Source of the DNA: Stutzerimonas stutzeri
Lineage (GTDB): Bacteria; Pseudomonadota; Gammaproteobacteria; Pseudomonadales; Pseudomonadaceae
Length of the DNA stretch: 64,000 nt
Assembly: GCF_002909485.1 (NCBI RefSeq)
Contig: NZ_PPXG01000002.1
Span: 698,319-762,318, forward strand
Direction: 5' to 3'
A model generated the notes under the pieces. The model made no database searches. It worked only from the letters and a program-made list of their open reading frames with translations, and was not told the origin of the DNA. Each line of letters opens with the position of its first letter. Positions within the stretch are counted from its first letter, which is position 1. Made by a program: the position numbers and the translations under genes. Of the stretch, positions 50,971 to 59,736 are shown piece after piece.

Positions 50971-51222
50971 ATGACTGAAGCACGACCGCAGTCGCTTGAG
51001 TGCGATGCCGAGCTGGATGCTGTTGGGCTCGATTGTCCGATGCCATTGCTCAAGGCCAAACTGGAACTCAATCGGTTGGCCAGCGGTGCGGTACTGAAGG
51101 TCGTTGCCAGCGATCCAGGTTCGCAAAGGGATTTCCGCAGTTTCGCCAAGCTGGCCGGCCATGCGCTGTTGCATGAGGAGGTCGACAACGGCCTCTATCG
51201 CTATTGGCTGCGCAAGGCCTGA
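50971..51222 (+). CDS. TusA/SirA-like sulfur-carrier protein
   Basis: 83 aa. LDAVGLDCPMPLLKAKLELNRL holds the CPxP motif whose cysteine carries persulfide. TusA proteins relay sulfur to tRNA thiolation or molybdenum cofactor pathways. It lies 21 bp before a PerM-type gene on the same strand, as in P. aeruginosa. GGAGGCG precedes the ATG. Confidence 0.9.
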   Translation: MTEARPQSLECDAELDAVGLDCPMPLLKAKLELNRLASGAVLKVVASDPGSQRDFRSFAKLAGHALLHEEVDNGLYRYWLRKA

Positions 51223-51243
51223 CGATTTGCTTCGAGGAATTAC

Positions 51244-52320
51244 ATGATCAAGGTATTACGCGGTTGGATGCAGCGTTACTTCTCTGATGAGGAGGCGGTA
51301 GTTCTCGCGGTTCTGCTGTTTCTTGCATTTGCAGCTGTGCTGACCCTTGGCAAGATGCTCGCACCGGTCTTGGCCGGTCTGGTGCTGGCATTCCTGATGC
51401 AGGGGCTCGTCGCTGCCCTGGAGCGCTTGCGAGTGCCACATTCGCTGGCGGTCTGGTTGGTGTTTCTGATGTTCATCGGCGTGCTTGTGATTTGCCTGCT
51501 GTTCATTGTGCCGCTGCTTTGGCAGCAGGTGCTGACGCTGTTCAACGAGTTGCCGCGCATGCTCGTCGAGTGGCAATCGCTGCTGTTGTTGTTGCCAGAG
51601 CGCTATCCGCAGCTGGTAACCGACGAGCAGGTGCTACGCGGCATCGACTTCATGCGCGGTGAAATCGGGCGGTATGGTCAGCTGGTGCTAACTTCGTCGT
51701 TATCCAGTCTTCCGTTACTGATCGGGCTGATGATCTACCTGGTCCTGGTGCCCATTCTGGTGTTCTTCTTCCTCAAGGATCGGCAGCAGATCAGTGACTG
51801 GATCAAGGGCTACCTGCCGCGTGAGCGGGGCTTGATCACACAGGTATCGCAGGAAATGAACCTGCAGATCGCCAATTACATCCGTGGCAAGGTGATCGAG
51901 ATCCTGATCTGTGCGGTGGTGTCCTATGTGGTCTTCGCCGCCCTGGGGCTCAACTATGCGGCTCTGATGGCAATGCTGGTGGGGGTGTCGGTGGTCGTTC
52001 CCTATATCGGCGCCACTGTCGTCACCATACCTATCGCGCTGATCGGGATATTCCAGTGGGGGCTGGGCGATCAGTTCTTCTACCTGATGGTGGCTTACGC
52101 GATCATTCAGACGTTGGACGGCAACGTGCTGGTGCCGTTGCTATTCTCCGAGGCGGTGAATCTGCATCCGGTTGCGATCATCTGCGCAGTGCTGCTGTTC
52201 GGCGGTCTCTGGGGCTTCTGGGGTGTTTTCTTCGCAATCCCCCTGGCCACGCTGTTCAAGGCCGTTCTCTACGCTTGGCCGCGCGGGCCGGCTGCGGTGG
52301 TGGTGCCCCCCAGCGAGTGA
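51244..52320 (+). CDS. AI-2E family transporter (second PerM-type protein)
   Basis: 358 aa. Hydrophobic with about eight membrane helices in the UPF0118 layout: a pair at 20-80, one near 155-180, and a block from 215 to 345 ending in FFAIPLATLFKAVLYAW. Different from the paralogue at 20827-21924 (low identity by eye). Substrate unknown. Linked to the TusA-like gene and closed by a strong terminator. Confidence 0.88.
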   Translation: MIKVLRGWMQRYFSDEEAVVLAVLLFLAFAAVLTLGKMLAPVLAGLVLAFLMQGLVAALERLRVPHSLAVWLVFLMFIGVLVICLLFIVPLLWQQVLTLFNELPRMLVEWQSLLLLLPERYPQLVTDEQVLRGIDFMRGEIGRYGQLVLTSSLSSLPLLIGLMIYLVLVPILVFFFLKDRQQISDWIKGYLPRERGLITQVSQEMNLQIANYIRGKVIEILICAVVSYVVFAALGLNYAALMAMLVGVSVVVPYIGATVVTIPIALIGIFQWGLGDQFFYLMVAYAIIQTLDGNVLVPLLFSEAVNLHPVAIICAVLLFGGLWGFWGVFFAIPLATLFKAVLYAWPRGPAAVVVPPSE

Positions 52321-52326
52321 GGTGCG

Positions 52327-52356
52327 AAGGGCTGGCAGAGCGCCAGCCCTTTTTTA
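52327..52356 (+). terminator. Terminator after the second PerM-type gene
   Basis: 10-bp stem AAGGGCTGGC / GCCAGCCCTT with an AGAGC loop, followed by TTTTTA. It also overlaps the end of the convergent bcp gene. Confidence 0.93.
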
Positions 52357-52827
52357 CGCTTCGTTCAACGCCTGGGCAGCTTGGAGCACTGCTTCTACAT
52401 GGCCAGGCACTTTTACAGAGCGCCACTCCTGCCGCAGTACGCCGTTGCGGTCGATGAGGAAAGTGCTGCGTTCCACGCCGAGATACTCCTTGCCGTAGAG
52501 CTTCTTCAGCTTGATTACGCCGAACAGTTGGCAGAGTCGCTCGTCCTTGTCGCTTATCAGCTCGAACGGAAAGCTCTGTTTGGTGCGGAAGTTTTCGTGG
52601 GTCTTCAGGCTGTCACGGGAAATGCCGAACACCAGTGTGTTCGCCGCCAGAAACGCCGGGTGATGATCGCGAAACCCTTGCCCCTGGGTCGTGCAGCCGG
52701 GCGTGTTGTCCTTCGGGTAGAAGTACAGCACCACCTGCTTGCCAGCCAGCGATTCGAGATCGATCAGCTGGCCGCTCGTGGCCTGGGCCTGGAAGGGCGG
52801 AACGGGGCGGTCGATTTCAACGGCCAT
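52354..52827 (-). CDS. bcp: Peroxiredoxin Bcp (one-cysteine form)
   Basis: 157 aa from ATG 52827. Thiol peroxidase of the PrxQ/Bcp group with DNTPGCTTQGQGFRD; the peroxidatic Cys is present, but the resolving Cys found five residues later in E. coli Bcp is Gln here, so it needs an external thiol. It detoxifies hydrogen and alkyl peroxides. Next to gcvR on the same strand. Confidence 0.93.
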   Translation of the reverse strand: MAVEIDRPVPPFQAQATSGQLIDLESLAGKQVVLYFYPKDNTPGCTTQGQGFRDHHPAFLAANTLVFGISRDSLKTHENFRTKQSFPFELISDKDERLCQLFGVIKLKKLYGKEYLGVERSTFLIDRNGVLRQEWRSVKVPGHVEAVLQAAQALNEA

Positions 52828-52847
52828 GTTGACTCCTGTTGCTAGGC

Positions 52848-53408
52848 TTAAGGGTTCTGCGGGCGCCATGGCTCGATCAGCGCATCGAGATTGAGCGCAT
52901 CGGCAAAATCAAGGAACTGGTCGCGCAGCCAACTGATCTGGGTGCCGGCGGGAAGCGTGACGGTCAATGTGGCGTTGAGCATGGTCCCGCCGGTTTGCGG
53001 TGCCTGATAGGTGTCGCAGGTAAGGCTCTCCAGCTCGACGCGGTGGTCGATGAAGAATTGACACAGCTCATTGAGGATGTCTGGGCGAAAAGCCGCACTC
53101 ACATAGGCTACGTAGGGCAGCGCTTGTGGGCGGGTCTCCAACGCTTCGCTGCGCACTACGTTGGCGGTGAAGGCGTGCTTCTTCGATAGCCCCGGAAGGG
53201 TGGTTTCCATCCGGGCCAAAGCATCCCAGCTACCAGTGACTTCCAGAACCAGCGCACTGCATTCGCCGTGACGCGTCAGCCGCGTGCTGACCACTGCGCA
53301 GCGATTCTCGTTGGCGGCCCGGCAGAGCACGTTAGTTAGCTCCATCGGGTTGGAGCCCAGAGCGCTGATGACGAGAAATTGTTCGCGGGGTAAAGGGGGG
53401 GTGGACAT
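52848..53408 (-). CDS. gcvR: Glycine cleavage system regulatory protein GcvR-like, two ACT domains
   Basis: 186 aa from ATG 53408. Two ACT-type regions: [31 protein letters not shown] and [31 protein letters not shown]. In enterics GcvR binds GcvA to repress glycine cleavage genes. In pseudomonads it sits between bcp and dapA, as here. It is transcribed before bcp on the minus strand. Confidence 0.88.
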   Translation of the reverse strand: MSTPPLPREQFLVISALGSNPMELTNVLCRAANENRCAVVSTRLTRHGECSALVLEVTGSWDALARMETTLPGLSKKHAFTANVVRSEALETRPQALPYVAYVSAAFRPDILNELCQFFIDHRVELESLTCDTYQAPQTGGTMLNATLTVTLPAGTQISWLRDQFLDFADALNLDALIEPWRPQNP

Positions 53409-53635
53409 GCAGCATTCCTGGCGGTGGTGAATCGGTCGGCCAGCCAAGCCGAAAACGGCTAAGGGTAGCGAAAAGCGAGGTCAGAGGGAATGCGCGCTGC
53501 CCAATGGAGGTCTTTGTCTCGTGTTCCCAGCAAGGCGCTGGGTGCTTCGTGCGGCATGCTTCACGCTACTCGCAAAGCGCAGGGGAGCCTTGTACCATTA
53601 CGCCTCTTTTTATTTATTCCGGCAGGAGTGGTTGC

Positions 53636-54514
53636 ATGATTGCGGGCAGTATGGTGGCGCTGGTCACGCCCATGGATGCGCAAGGCGGTCTGGACTGGGA
53701 CAGCCTGAGCAAACTGGTGGACTTCCATTTGCAGGAAGGCACCAATGCAATCGTTGCTGTCGGAACTACGGGTGAGTCGGCCACGCTGAGTGTTGCCGAG
53801 CACATCGAAGTGATCCGGCGTGTTGTCGATCAGGTTAATGGCCGCATTCCGGTGATCGCCGGCACGGGCGCCAACTCCACCAGTGAAGCCGTCGAGCTGA
53901 CCGAGAATGCCAAGACTGCTGGCGCAGATGCCTGCTTGCTGGTAACCCCGTACTACAACAAGCCGACTCAGGAAGGGCTGTACCTGCACTTCAAGCACAT
54001 CGCCGAGGCCGTGGCGATCCCGCAGATCCTTTACAACGTGCCAGGCCGAACTGTGTGCGACATGCTTCCGGACACCGTTGAGCGACTTTCCAAAATATCG
54101 AACATCATCGGTATCAAGGAGGCCACGGGCGATCTCAAGCGCGGGCAGGAAGTCCTGGATCGTGTCAGCAAGGATTTTCTCGTTTATTCGGGCGACGACC
54201 CAACAGCCGTCGAGCTGATGCTGATGGGCGGTAAGGGCAACATTTCCGTTACGGCGAATGTGGCGCCTCGCGCCATGAGCGACCTCTGCGCCGCGGCAAT
54301 GACGGGTGATGCCGTCACCGCCCGGGCTATCAACGAGCGGTTGATGCCATTGCATCGCGCTCTGTTCCTGGAGGCCAATCCGATCCCGGTCAAATGGGCA
54401 TTGCACGAGATGGGCCTGATGGGTAATGGCATCCGTCTGCCATTGACCTGGCTGAGTCAGAGCTTCCAGGAACCGCTACGCCAGGCAATGCGCCAAACCG
54501 GCGTACTGGCTTAA
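53636..54514 (+). CDS. dapA: 4-Hydroxy-tetrahydrodipicolinate synthase DapA
   Basis: 292 aa from ATG 53636 (CAGGAG upstream); the frame opens earlier but that part is not conserved. First committed enzyme of the lysine/DAP pathway. [30 protein letters not shown] (catalytic Tyr) and GIKEATGD (Schiff-base Lys) are present. Followed 16 bp later by bamC. Confidence 0.97.
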   Translation: MIAGSMVALVTPMDAQGGLDWDSLSKLVDFHLQEGTNAIVAVGTTGESATLSVAEHIEVIRRVVDQVNGRIPVIAGTGANSTSEAVELTENAKTAGADACLLVTPYYNKPTQEGLYLHFKHIAEAVAIPQILYNVPGRTVCDMLPDTVERLSKISNIIGIKEATGDLKRGQEVLDRVSKDFLVYSGDDPTAVELMLMGGKGNISVTANVAPRAMSDLCAAAMTGDAVTARAINERLMPLHRALFLEANPIPVKWALHEMGLMGNGIRLPLTWLSQSFQEPLRQAMRQTGVLA

Positions 54515-54530
54515 TAACAAAGGAATACGC

Positions 54531-55631
54531 ATGAAGCGACTGGCCGGACTCTCGACCCTTGCCCTGATGATCTCTGCAACTAGTGGCTGCGGCTGGCTGT
54601 GGGGCGACGATGGATACTTCCGCGACCGCGGTAGCGACTACCTTTCGGCGCGGCAGACCGCGCCGATGCAGGTGGCAGTCGATGGCGAGACCCGCCCGCT
54701 CGACCCACTGCTGCCGGTACCGCGCCAGGTTGCCGACAGCACCAGCACCGGCAAATACGAAGTGCCACGTCCCCAGCGCCTGCAGGTGGCAGCGGACGTC
54801 AGCAATTTCAGCGTGCAGTCGTCAGGGGATTCCCGCTGGCTGGTAGCGCAGTACGCGCCATCGCAGGTATGGATCGCCGCGCGCCAGTTCTTCACCGACA
54901 AGGGCTTCAGCATCGCTGACGAACGCCGCCAGACTGGCGAGTTCGCCACTGCCTGGCAGACCGCTTCTCAGTTGGACGAAGCGCTGGTGCGCAACCTGGG
55001 CATTCAGGACGGCGAAACGCGTGTACGTGTTCGTGTCGAGCCCGGCGTGCAGCGCAACACCAGTGAGATCTTCGTCGTTAGCGTCAAGCGCCCAGCCGGT
55101 AGCAGCACCGACGTTGCCTGGCCGGAAACCCCAGCCAACAAGGAGCTCGACCGGGTACTGCTCGACGAGCTGCAGGTCAGCCTGAACCGTAGCGCCCGTC
55201 AAGGCGGCTCCGTATCGCTGCTGGCCGAGCGGGACTTCGATGCCCCGAGCCGTGTAAACCTGACCGAAGACGGTAGCGGCAACCCGCTGCTGCAGCTGGA
55301 CAGCGACTTCGACCGCGCCTGGTCCAGCATTGGCCGTGCGCTTCAGGCGGCAGACCTGCGAGTCGACGATCTTGATCGCAGCCTCGGTGTTTACTACGTG
55401 AACCTCAGCGAGCGCGCCAACGACCCGGATGACAAGCCAGGCTTCTTCAGCCGCCTGTTCGGTGGTTCGCCTGACAAGGACGAGATCGAGGCGCGGGCCG
55501 AGCGTTACCAGCTACGCCTGACACGTGTAGGCAACGGCGTTCAGGTGACGCTCGACAAGAGCATCGACAGTGTCGCACCAGCGGACGTTGCACGCAGAGT
55601 GCTTAGTCAGATCAAAGATAACCTGGGTTAA
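54531..55631 (+). CDS. bamC: Outer-membrane assembly lipoprotein BamC
   Basis: 366 aa. Signal peptide with lipobox ATSGC, then an unstructured N-terminal stretch and two helix-grip domains (about 100-220 and 250-365). Component of the BAM complex that inserts beta-barrel proteins. dapA-bamC order is widely conserved. AAAGGAATACGC precedes the ATG. Confidence 0.92.
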   Translation: MKRLAGLSTLALMISATSGCGWLWGDDGYFRDRGSDYLSARQTAPMQVAVDGETRPLDPLLPVPRQVADSTSTGKYEVPRPQRLQVAADVSNFSVQSSGDSRWLVAQYAPSQVWIAARQFFTDKGFSIADERRQTGEFATAWQTASQLDEALVRNLGIQDGETRVRVRVEPGVQRNTSEIFVVSVKRPAGSSTDVAWPETPANKELDRVLLDELQVSLNRSARQGGSVSLLAERDFDAPSRVNLTEDGSGNPLLQLDSDFDRAWSSIGRALQAADLRVDDLDRSLGVYYVNLSERANDPDDKPGFFSRLFGGSPDKDEIEARAERYQLRLTRVGNGVQVTLDKSIDSVAPADVARRVLSQIKDNLG

Positions 55632-55661
55632 GCGAAAGCAGCCCTGTAACACGACACGGAT

Positions 55662-55695
55662 AGGCGAAACCTCATGGTTTCGCCTGTTTCGTTTC
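55662..55695 (+). terminator. Terminator after bamC
   Basis: Perfect 10-bp stem AGGCGAAACC / GGTTTCGCCT with a TCAT loop and GTTTCGTTTC tail. Separates dapA-bamC from purC. Confidence 0.88.
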
Positions 55696-55725
55696 TGCTG
55701 ACCTGCCAACCGCGGAAGTTTTCGT

Positions 55726-56595
55726 ATGACCACTCCTACCTCCCTCAGCCTGAAGAAAATCTATTCGGGCAAGGTTCGTGATCTCTACGAGATCGACGAC
55801 AAGCGCATGCTCATGGTCGCCACCGATCGCCTTTCAGCTTTCGATGTGATTCTTGCCGAACCAATTCCGGAGAAGGGCAAGATCCTCACCGCCATCTCCA
55901 ACTTCTGGTTCGACAAGCTCAACGGCCTGATCCCCAACCACTTCACCGGTGACAAGGTCGAAGACGTTGTGCCAGCAGCCGAGTTGCCGCTGGTAGAAGG
56001 CCGTGCCGTGGTCGCCAAGCGTCTAAAGCCGGTAGCAGTGGAGGCGATTGTACGTGGCTACATCGTCGGCTCCGGCTGGAAGGAATACCAAAAAAGCGGC
56101 ACGGTTTGCGGCATCCAGCTTCCGGCCGGTTTGAAAGAAGCTGCCAAGCTGCCGCAGCCGATCTTCACACCTTCGACCAAGGCTGCCGTGGGCGACCACG
56201 ACGAGAACATCTCGTTCGAGCAGTGCGAAGCCATCATCGGTAGCGAGCTGGCCGCCCAGGTGCGTGACGTTTCCATTGCGCTCTACAGCGCTGCGGTCGA
56301 GTACGCGGCCACCCGCGGGATCATCATCGCCGATACCAAGTTCGAGTTCGGGCTCGATGAAGATGGCACGCTGACGCTGATGGACGAAGTGCTGACGCCC
56401 GACTCCAGCCGTTTCTGGCCGGCCGACAGCTACGAAGAGGGCAAGAACCCGCCAAGCTTCGACAAGCAGTTCGTCCGCGATTGGCTGGAATCCACCGGCT
56501 GGAACAAGCAGCCTCCAGCGCCTGCCGTTCCGGCAGATGTCGCGCAGAAAACCGCCGATAAGTACCGCGAGGCGCTTACCCGCCTGACCGCCTGA
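55726..56595 (+). CDS. purC: SAICAR synthetase PurC, long form
   Basis: 289 aa. ATP-dependent ligase joining aspartate to CAIR in purine synthesis. Motifs [51 protein letters not shown] and [20 protein letters not shown] show that this is the roughly 290-300-aa type seen in xanthomonads, beta-proteobacteria and yeast. Pseudomonads such as P. aeruginosa have a 236-aa PurC (MEKREELYRGKAKSVY type) at this syntenic place. The metallo-beta-lactamase-fold gene usually between bamC and purC is also missing. Confidence 0.93.
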   Translation: MTTPTSLSLKKIYSGKVRDLYEIDDKRMLMVATDRLSAFDVILAEPIPEKGKILTAISNFWFDKLNGLIPNHFTGDKVEDVVPAAELPLVEGRAVVAKRLKPVAVEAIVRGYIVGSGWKEYQKSGTVCGIQLPAGLKEAAKLPQPIFTPSTKAAVGDHDENISFEQCEAIIGSELAAQVRDVSIALYSAAVEYAATRGIIIADTKFEFGLDEDGTLTLMDEVLTPDSSRFWPADSYEEGKNPPSFDKQFVRDWLESTGWNKQPPAPAVPADVAQKTADKYREALTRLTA

Positions 56596-56719
56596 TCAGC
56601 GCATGCAAGCGGATTCGCCGGAGTCCGCTCGTGGAAGACGCCAAGAGGCTGAAAAACGGTAAAAATCTGCGCAGTTGGGGTTCGACAAACCTGCTCCAGC
56701 TGCTATGATGCGCGCCGCT

Positions 56720-56809
56720 GGAGAGATGCCGGAGTGGCCGAACGGGACGGATTCGAAATCCGTTGTACCCTCGCGGGTACCTAGGGTTCAAATCCCTATC
56801 TCTCCGCCA
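56720..56809 (+). tRNA. tRNA-Ser (anticodon CGA)
   Basis: 90 nt with encoded GCCA end. Acceptor GGAGAGA/TCTCTCC, anticodon stem ACGGA/TCCGT with loop TTCGAAA, long variable arm (TACCCTCGCGGGTA) as in class II tRNAs, and T arm AGGGTTCAAATCCCT. It marks the left edge of the accessory region. Confidence 0.97.
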
Positions 56810-57170
56810 TTACATATAGCCTAAGCCCCTGGAATTCCTAGAGTTTCGGGGGCTTTTGTTTTTCTAGGCTGGGCAACTGTCGAAGAATTGTCGAAGGTCG
56901 CGTACAGGCCCGAAGGCTACTGCGTCTCGCAGATGGTCCGGTGCAAGATGGGCATAGCCGCATCGTCATCACTAGGCGCATGGCTACTCTACAGGGCGCC
57001 GCCGTTCACCACGAAGCGACTGGCGAGGATATGCCGCGGTAAATGCGCGATTGCCCTGCGCGCAGGGTGATGCCGATACCGTCATGGCCGTGTCGTGATG
57101 TCTCAGTCAGGTTGATAGCAAGCCGCGGCATCGGAGCGACAGTGGATAACCAATGTCGTTGACGCGCTTG
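56810..57170. other. Intergenic stretch after tRNA-Ser
   Basis: 361 bp. First a terminator-like hairpin (AAGCCCC at 56823-56829 with GGGGCTT at 56849-56855, then TTGTTTTT). After that come small open frames without gene character; a 60-codon plus-strand frame (56888-57070) matches nothing I know. The last 65 bp (57111-57177) contain an inverted repeat that may be a decayed attC site. The region may be debris from past integration next to the tRNA. Confidence 0.45.
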
Positions 57171-57177
57171 CTAGGCA
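57111..57177 (-). other. Possible decayed attC site of the VOC gene
   Basis: Minus strand reads GCCTAGCAAGCGCGTCAAC at the gene's stop codon and GCTTGCTATCAAC 50 bases on. Arms AGCAAGC/GCTTGCT pair, and GCCTAGC differs by one base from the attC core GCCTAAC. The stop codon TAG lies inside the core, as stop codons do in the neighbouring cassettes. The far core (expected GTTRRRY) is not clear. Confidence 0.3.
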
Positions 57178-57563
57178 ACGTTCAGCTGCCAGGACACGCC
57201 AAAACGGTCGTTTAGCCAACCGAACCGCTGACTAAAGCCATAGTTGTCCAATGGCATAAGCACCTGGCCGCCCTCGGAAAGAGCAGCAAATACCTGCTCC
57301 AAATCCTCGACGGTATCGAGCTGCACGAAGGTGGAGCTTGCCGGTGTGAATGAGAAGTCATGTTTGACTGGGCTGTCGGAGCACATGAACTCTTGTCCGC
57401 AAAGGATGAACACCGCGATTTTGATGCCGCCCTCCGGCCCTAGCTCTCCTTCGACGTACCGCTCAGCTCGCAGAGCACTAGCGTCCGGAAACGTTGCTAA
57501 ATACAGATCCAGCGCGGCTTGCGCATCACCTTGGAACATAAGAAAGGGTGTGGCTGTGGCCAT
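57171..57563 (-). CDS. VOC-superfamily / PhnB-like protein
   Basis: 130 aa from ATG 57563. Starts MATATPFLMFQGDAQAALDLYLATFPDAS and contains FILCGQEFMCSDSPVKHDFSFTPASSTFVQL and NYGFSQRFGWLNDRFGVSWQLNV, the pattern of PhnB-like glyoxalase/bleomycin-resistance-fold proteins (3-demethylubiquinone methyltransferase-like in old annotation). Substrate unknown. Orientation and position fit an old gene cassette in the array. Confidence 0.85.
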   Translation of the reverse strand: MATATPFLMFQGDAQAALDLYLATFPDASALRAERYVEGELGPEGGIKIAVFILCGQEFMCSDSPVKHDFSFTPASSTFVQLDTVEDLEQVFAALSEGGQVLMPLDNYGFSQRFGWLNDRFGVSWQLNVA

Positions 57564-57618
57564 CAGACACCTCGATATCAGTTTTGCTATCAATGCGTGA
57601 GTTTAGCCGCGCGGCAAC

Positions 57619-57720
57619 GCTATGACGCTGGCGAACAAGCTGCTAAGGATCTGCTGGGCGGTGTGGTGCTACGAGCGACGGCTCAGTGGCGACTGGCAAA
57701 GCGCAAGAATCCCGCCTAAC
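57619..57720 (+). pseudogene. Transposase remnant (IS110/IS1111 family)
   Basis: C-terminal fragment of about 33 codons aligned with the last residues of the two full transposases here, with several substitutions (KLLRICWAVWCYERRLS against KLVRICWAVWCHERRFS). Not functional. Confidence 0.85.
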
Positions 57721-57912
57721 GGCGGGGTGGAAAAATTAAGTGATGGTTCTAGTGGTTGTGGTGATCATGATCTTCGTGATTGCTTGGCCCCCGCTGCGCG
57801 AACTACAGAATGGCCCGGGCAGTGCCCAGAACAGGCCGGATATACGAATGCAACCGCGCTGACGACAGGATCGAAAAAGCTATTCCTCACTGCTTGTGGG
57901 GAGAGTCCATAT
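57624..57912 (+). mobile_element. Truncated 3' end of an IS1111-type element (copy C)
   Basis: Carries the last codons of the transposase (LANKLLRICWAVWCYERRLSGDW, related to the full copies) and the 3' non-coding end through the right inverted repeat GGGGAGAGTCCA (57898-57909) plus TAT. The 5' 1.1 kb is gone. It is more diverged than copies A and B and lacks about 60 bp of their non-coding end, so it is an older insertion. It is followed by ...TTTGTTAGAG, an attC core. Confidence 0.88.
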
Positions 57913-57918
57913 GCATTT

Positions 57919-57925
57919 GTTAGAG
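57919..57925 (-). other. attC core (R'') of cassette 1
   Basis: Plus strand GTTAGAG; minus strand CTCTAAC. It is the exact reverse complement of the core at the other end of the same cassette (58558-58564). The rest of the attC is cut off by IS copy C. Confidence 0.75.
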
Positions 57926-57954
57926 AAATTCAATTCTAGACATGCAAGAGGCCA

Positions 57955-58539
57955 TTATTTTTTTACTGTTTCTTTGTCTATGTTTTTATTGTATAGCTCA
58001 AGAGCAGCTAGCTGTTTTATTATATAAAGGTTAAGCATGCTCTGATCTTTTTCAGGACATTCATATACTAGTACTACGCCCAGCAATCTAAGTTTAAGTT
58101 CTTGATCCCATGCGGAAAATGACTGGATATGGCAGGTTTGCCCACCATTTTCAAAGTTGAAGTAAAATCCATTTTTCTGTGGCAGAAGCTCTTTTTCAGT
58201 AATTATTTTATTTATCAGGTCTGGTGTGTTTTCATTGTGCAGCTTGTGACGAAGGGCGGCTGTAATGTCTTCGGCTGGATTGCTAGGGCCGCCGAGGTTT
58301 AAATAACGCACGTCAACGACGTTAATGTTTCCGCTGCTATAGCAATCTATTTTAATGTCAGCGCTTCTGAAATCGCATTTTTCAGAAGTGCTTGATTTTA
58401 TGAAAGTTAATTTTTCTGAACCGGCTATTGGTGTTTGAATTGATATTGATGGGCTTGCGTCCGTTTTTGAGACGTTGCTACTGCATCCGTTAAGTAAGAT
58501 TGCTATTGATAGGACAAATATCGATTTAGCTGTATTCAT
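57955..58539 (-). CDS. Cassette 1: hypothetical lipoprotein
   Basis: 194 aa. Lipobox LLNGCSS after a short signal sequence; the mature protein is beta-rich with four cysteines outside the lipobox (KCDFRSADIKIDCYS, QTCHIQS, VYECPE) that may form two disulfides. The DNA is strongly AT-rich compared with the chromosome. AGAGGGA before the ATG lies 5-11 bases upstream, next to the attC core. No known family. The gene and its flanking cores form one integron cassette. Confidence 0.8.
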   Translation of the reverse strand: MNTAKSIFVLSIAILLNGCSSNVSKTDASPSISIQTPIAGSEKLTFIKSSTSEKCDFRSADIKIDCYSSGNINVVDVRYLNLGGPSNPAEDITAALRHKLHNENTPDLINKIITEKELLPQKNGFYFNFENGGQTCHIQSFSAWDQELKLRLLGVVLVYECPEKDQSMLNLYIIKQLAALELYNKNIDKETVKK

Positions 58540-58557
58540 GTGGTCCCTCTGAGGATT

Positions 58558-58620
58558 CTCTAACGTTTGGTTAAGGGGCGGGCTTTAGCCCGTCCCAGTG
58601 AGCGCAGCGAACGGTTTGAA
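58558..58620 (-). other. attC site 2, R'-L' half, split by IS copy A
   Basis: Minus strand ends ...CGGGCTAAAGCCCGCCCC, then TTAACCAAACGTTAGAG, the L'-R' pattern of attC sites (compare CTTAACTCAAGCGTTAG in mobile integrons). The hairpin GGGCGGGCTTTAGCCCGTCCC is at its centre. The other half is at 59991-60002, beyond the IS. Confidence 0.85.
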
Positions 58621-58692
58621 GGCTGTAATGGACTCTCCCCGCACCACGTTTCTTCTATAACACCGTGGTGACTGTTCGCTGGGAGAGACGCG

Positions 58693-59736
58693 ATGAAACG
58701 CATAGCGGTTGATTTGGCCAAGTCCGTTTACCAGGTTGCCGAGAGTGTCCAGGTCGGCCGAGTGGATCGGCGCAAGCGGCTCGATTCCGGGGCATTTGCG
58801 CGATATGTACAGGAGCAGATCGAACCTGTCGAGTGGGTGATGGAAGCCTGTGGCACGGCTCACCATTGGGGCCGTGTTATGCAGGAAAAAGGCCATCGCG
58901 TCGTGCTCTTACACCCTCGATACGTGCGCCCGTATCGGCGGCGCAACAAGACCGATCGCAACGACTGCGACGCCATTCTGGAAACAGCGCGCTGCCAGGA
59001 TATTCGCCCGGTGCCGGTCAAAAGTGTGCAACAGCAGCAAGTGCAACAACTCCACAAGCTGCGTGAGGGCTGGAAGAAGACCCGCGTGCAACGCATCAAC
59101 CTGTTGCGCGGCATCCTGCGTGAGGCTGGGGTTGAAGCACCGAACGGCATCAAGCCGTTTCTGCGCCAAGCGTGCGAACTGATCGAACGGCCTGAAGTGC
59201 GTGCACTGCGCGGAGCGCTGCAGGTGGTGCTGGCCGAGATCAACCTCTATGAACAGTCGATGCGCGAGTGCGAAGAACAACTCGCACGCTGGCATGCTGA
59301 CGATGAGATCGTGCACAAGCTCGACGAAGTCAGCGGCATCGGCCTGCTGACTGCCAGTGCCTTGAAAACTGCAGTCGGCAAGCCCGAGCGCTTCGCCAGT
59401 GGCCGACACCTAAGCGCCTGGCTGGGCATGACGCCCAGCGAATACAGCAGTGGCGAGCGGCGACGCCTAGGACGAATCAGCTGTAAGGGCAACGTCTACG
59501 TGCGCACCTTGCTGATTCATGGTGCACGAGCGGCGCTACTGGCAGCCAAGCGCTGCAAGGCGCGAACACCGGAGCGCCTGACCCAGTTGCAAAGTTGGGC
59601 GCTGCAAACCGCCGAACGCATCGGCCACAACAAGGCCGCGGTGGCGCTGGCAAACAAACTGGTGAGGATCTGCTGGGCGGTTTGGTGCCATGAACGACGG
59701 TTCAGCGGTAACTGGCGCAGCACAAAGCCCGCCTGA
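58693..59736 (+). CDS. IS110/IS1111-family DEDD transposase, copy A
   Basis: 347 aa. N-terminal RuvC-like DEDD domain: RIAVDLAKSVYQVAE (first Asp), WVMEACGTAHHWG (Glu), NKTDRNDCDA (two Asp). C-terminal Transposase_20 domain (about 205-320) with SGIGLLTASALKTAVG, then RHLSAWLGMTPSEYSSGERRRLG and the conserved Ser in ISCKGNVYVRTLLIHGA. Differs from copy B at only six residues. GGGAGAG precedes the start. Confidence 0.96.
   Translation: MKRIAVDLAKSVYQVAESVQVGRVDRRKRLDSGAFARYVQEQIEPVEWVMEACGTAHHWGRVMQEKGHRVVLLHPRYVRPYRRRNKTDRNDCDAILETARCQDIRPVPVKSVQQQQVQQLHKLREGWKKTRVQRINLLRGILREAGVEAPNGIKPFLRQACELIERPEVRALRGALQVVLAEINLYEQSMRECEEQLARWHADDEIVHKLDEVSGIGLLTASALKTAVGKPERFASGRHLSAWLGMTPSEYSSGERRRLGRISCKGNVYVRTLLIHGARAALLAAKRCKARTPERLTQLQSWALQTAERIGHNKAAVALANKLVRICWAVWCHERRFSGNWRSTKPA

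Noticed and set aside
56888..57070. 60-codon frame after tRNA-Ser as an integrase remnant
   Set aside because: No recognisable integrase residues; cannot be told from random sequence.
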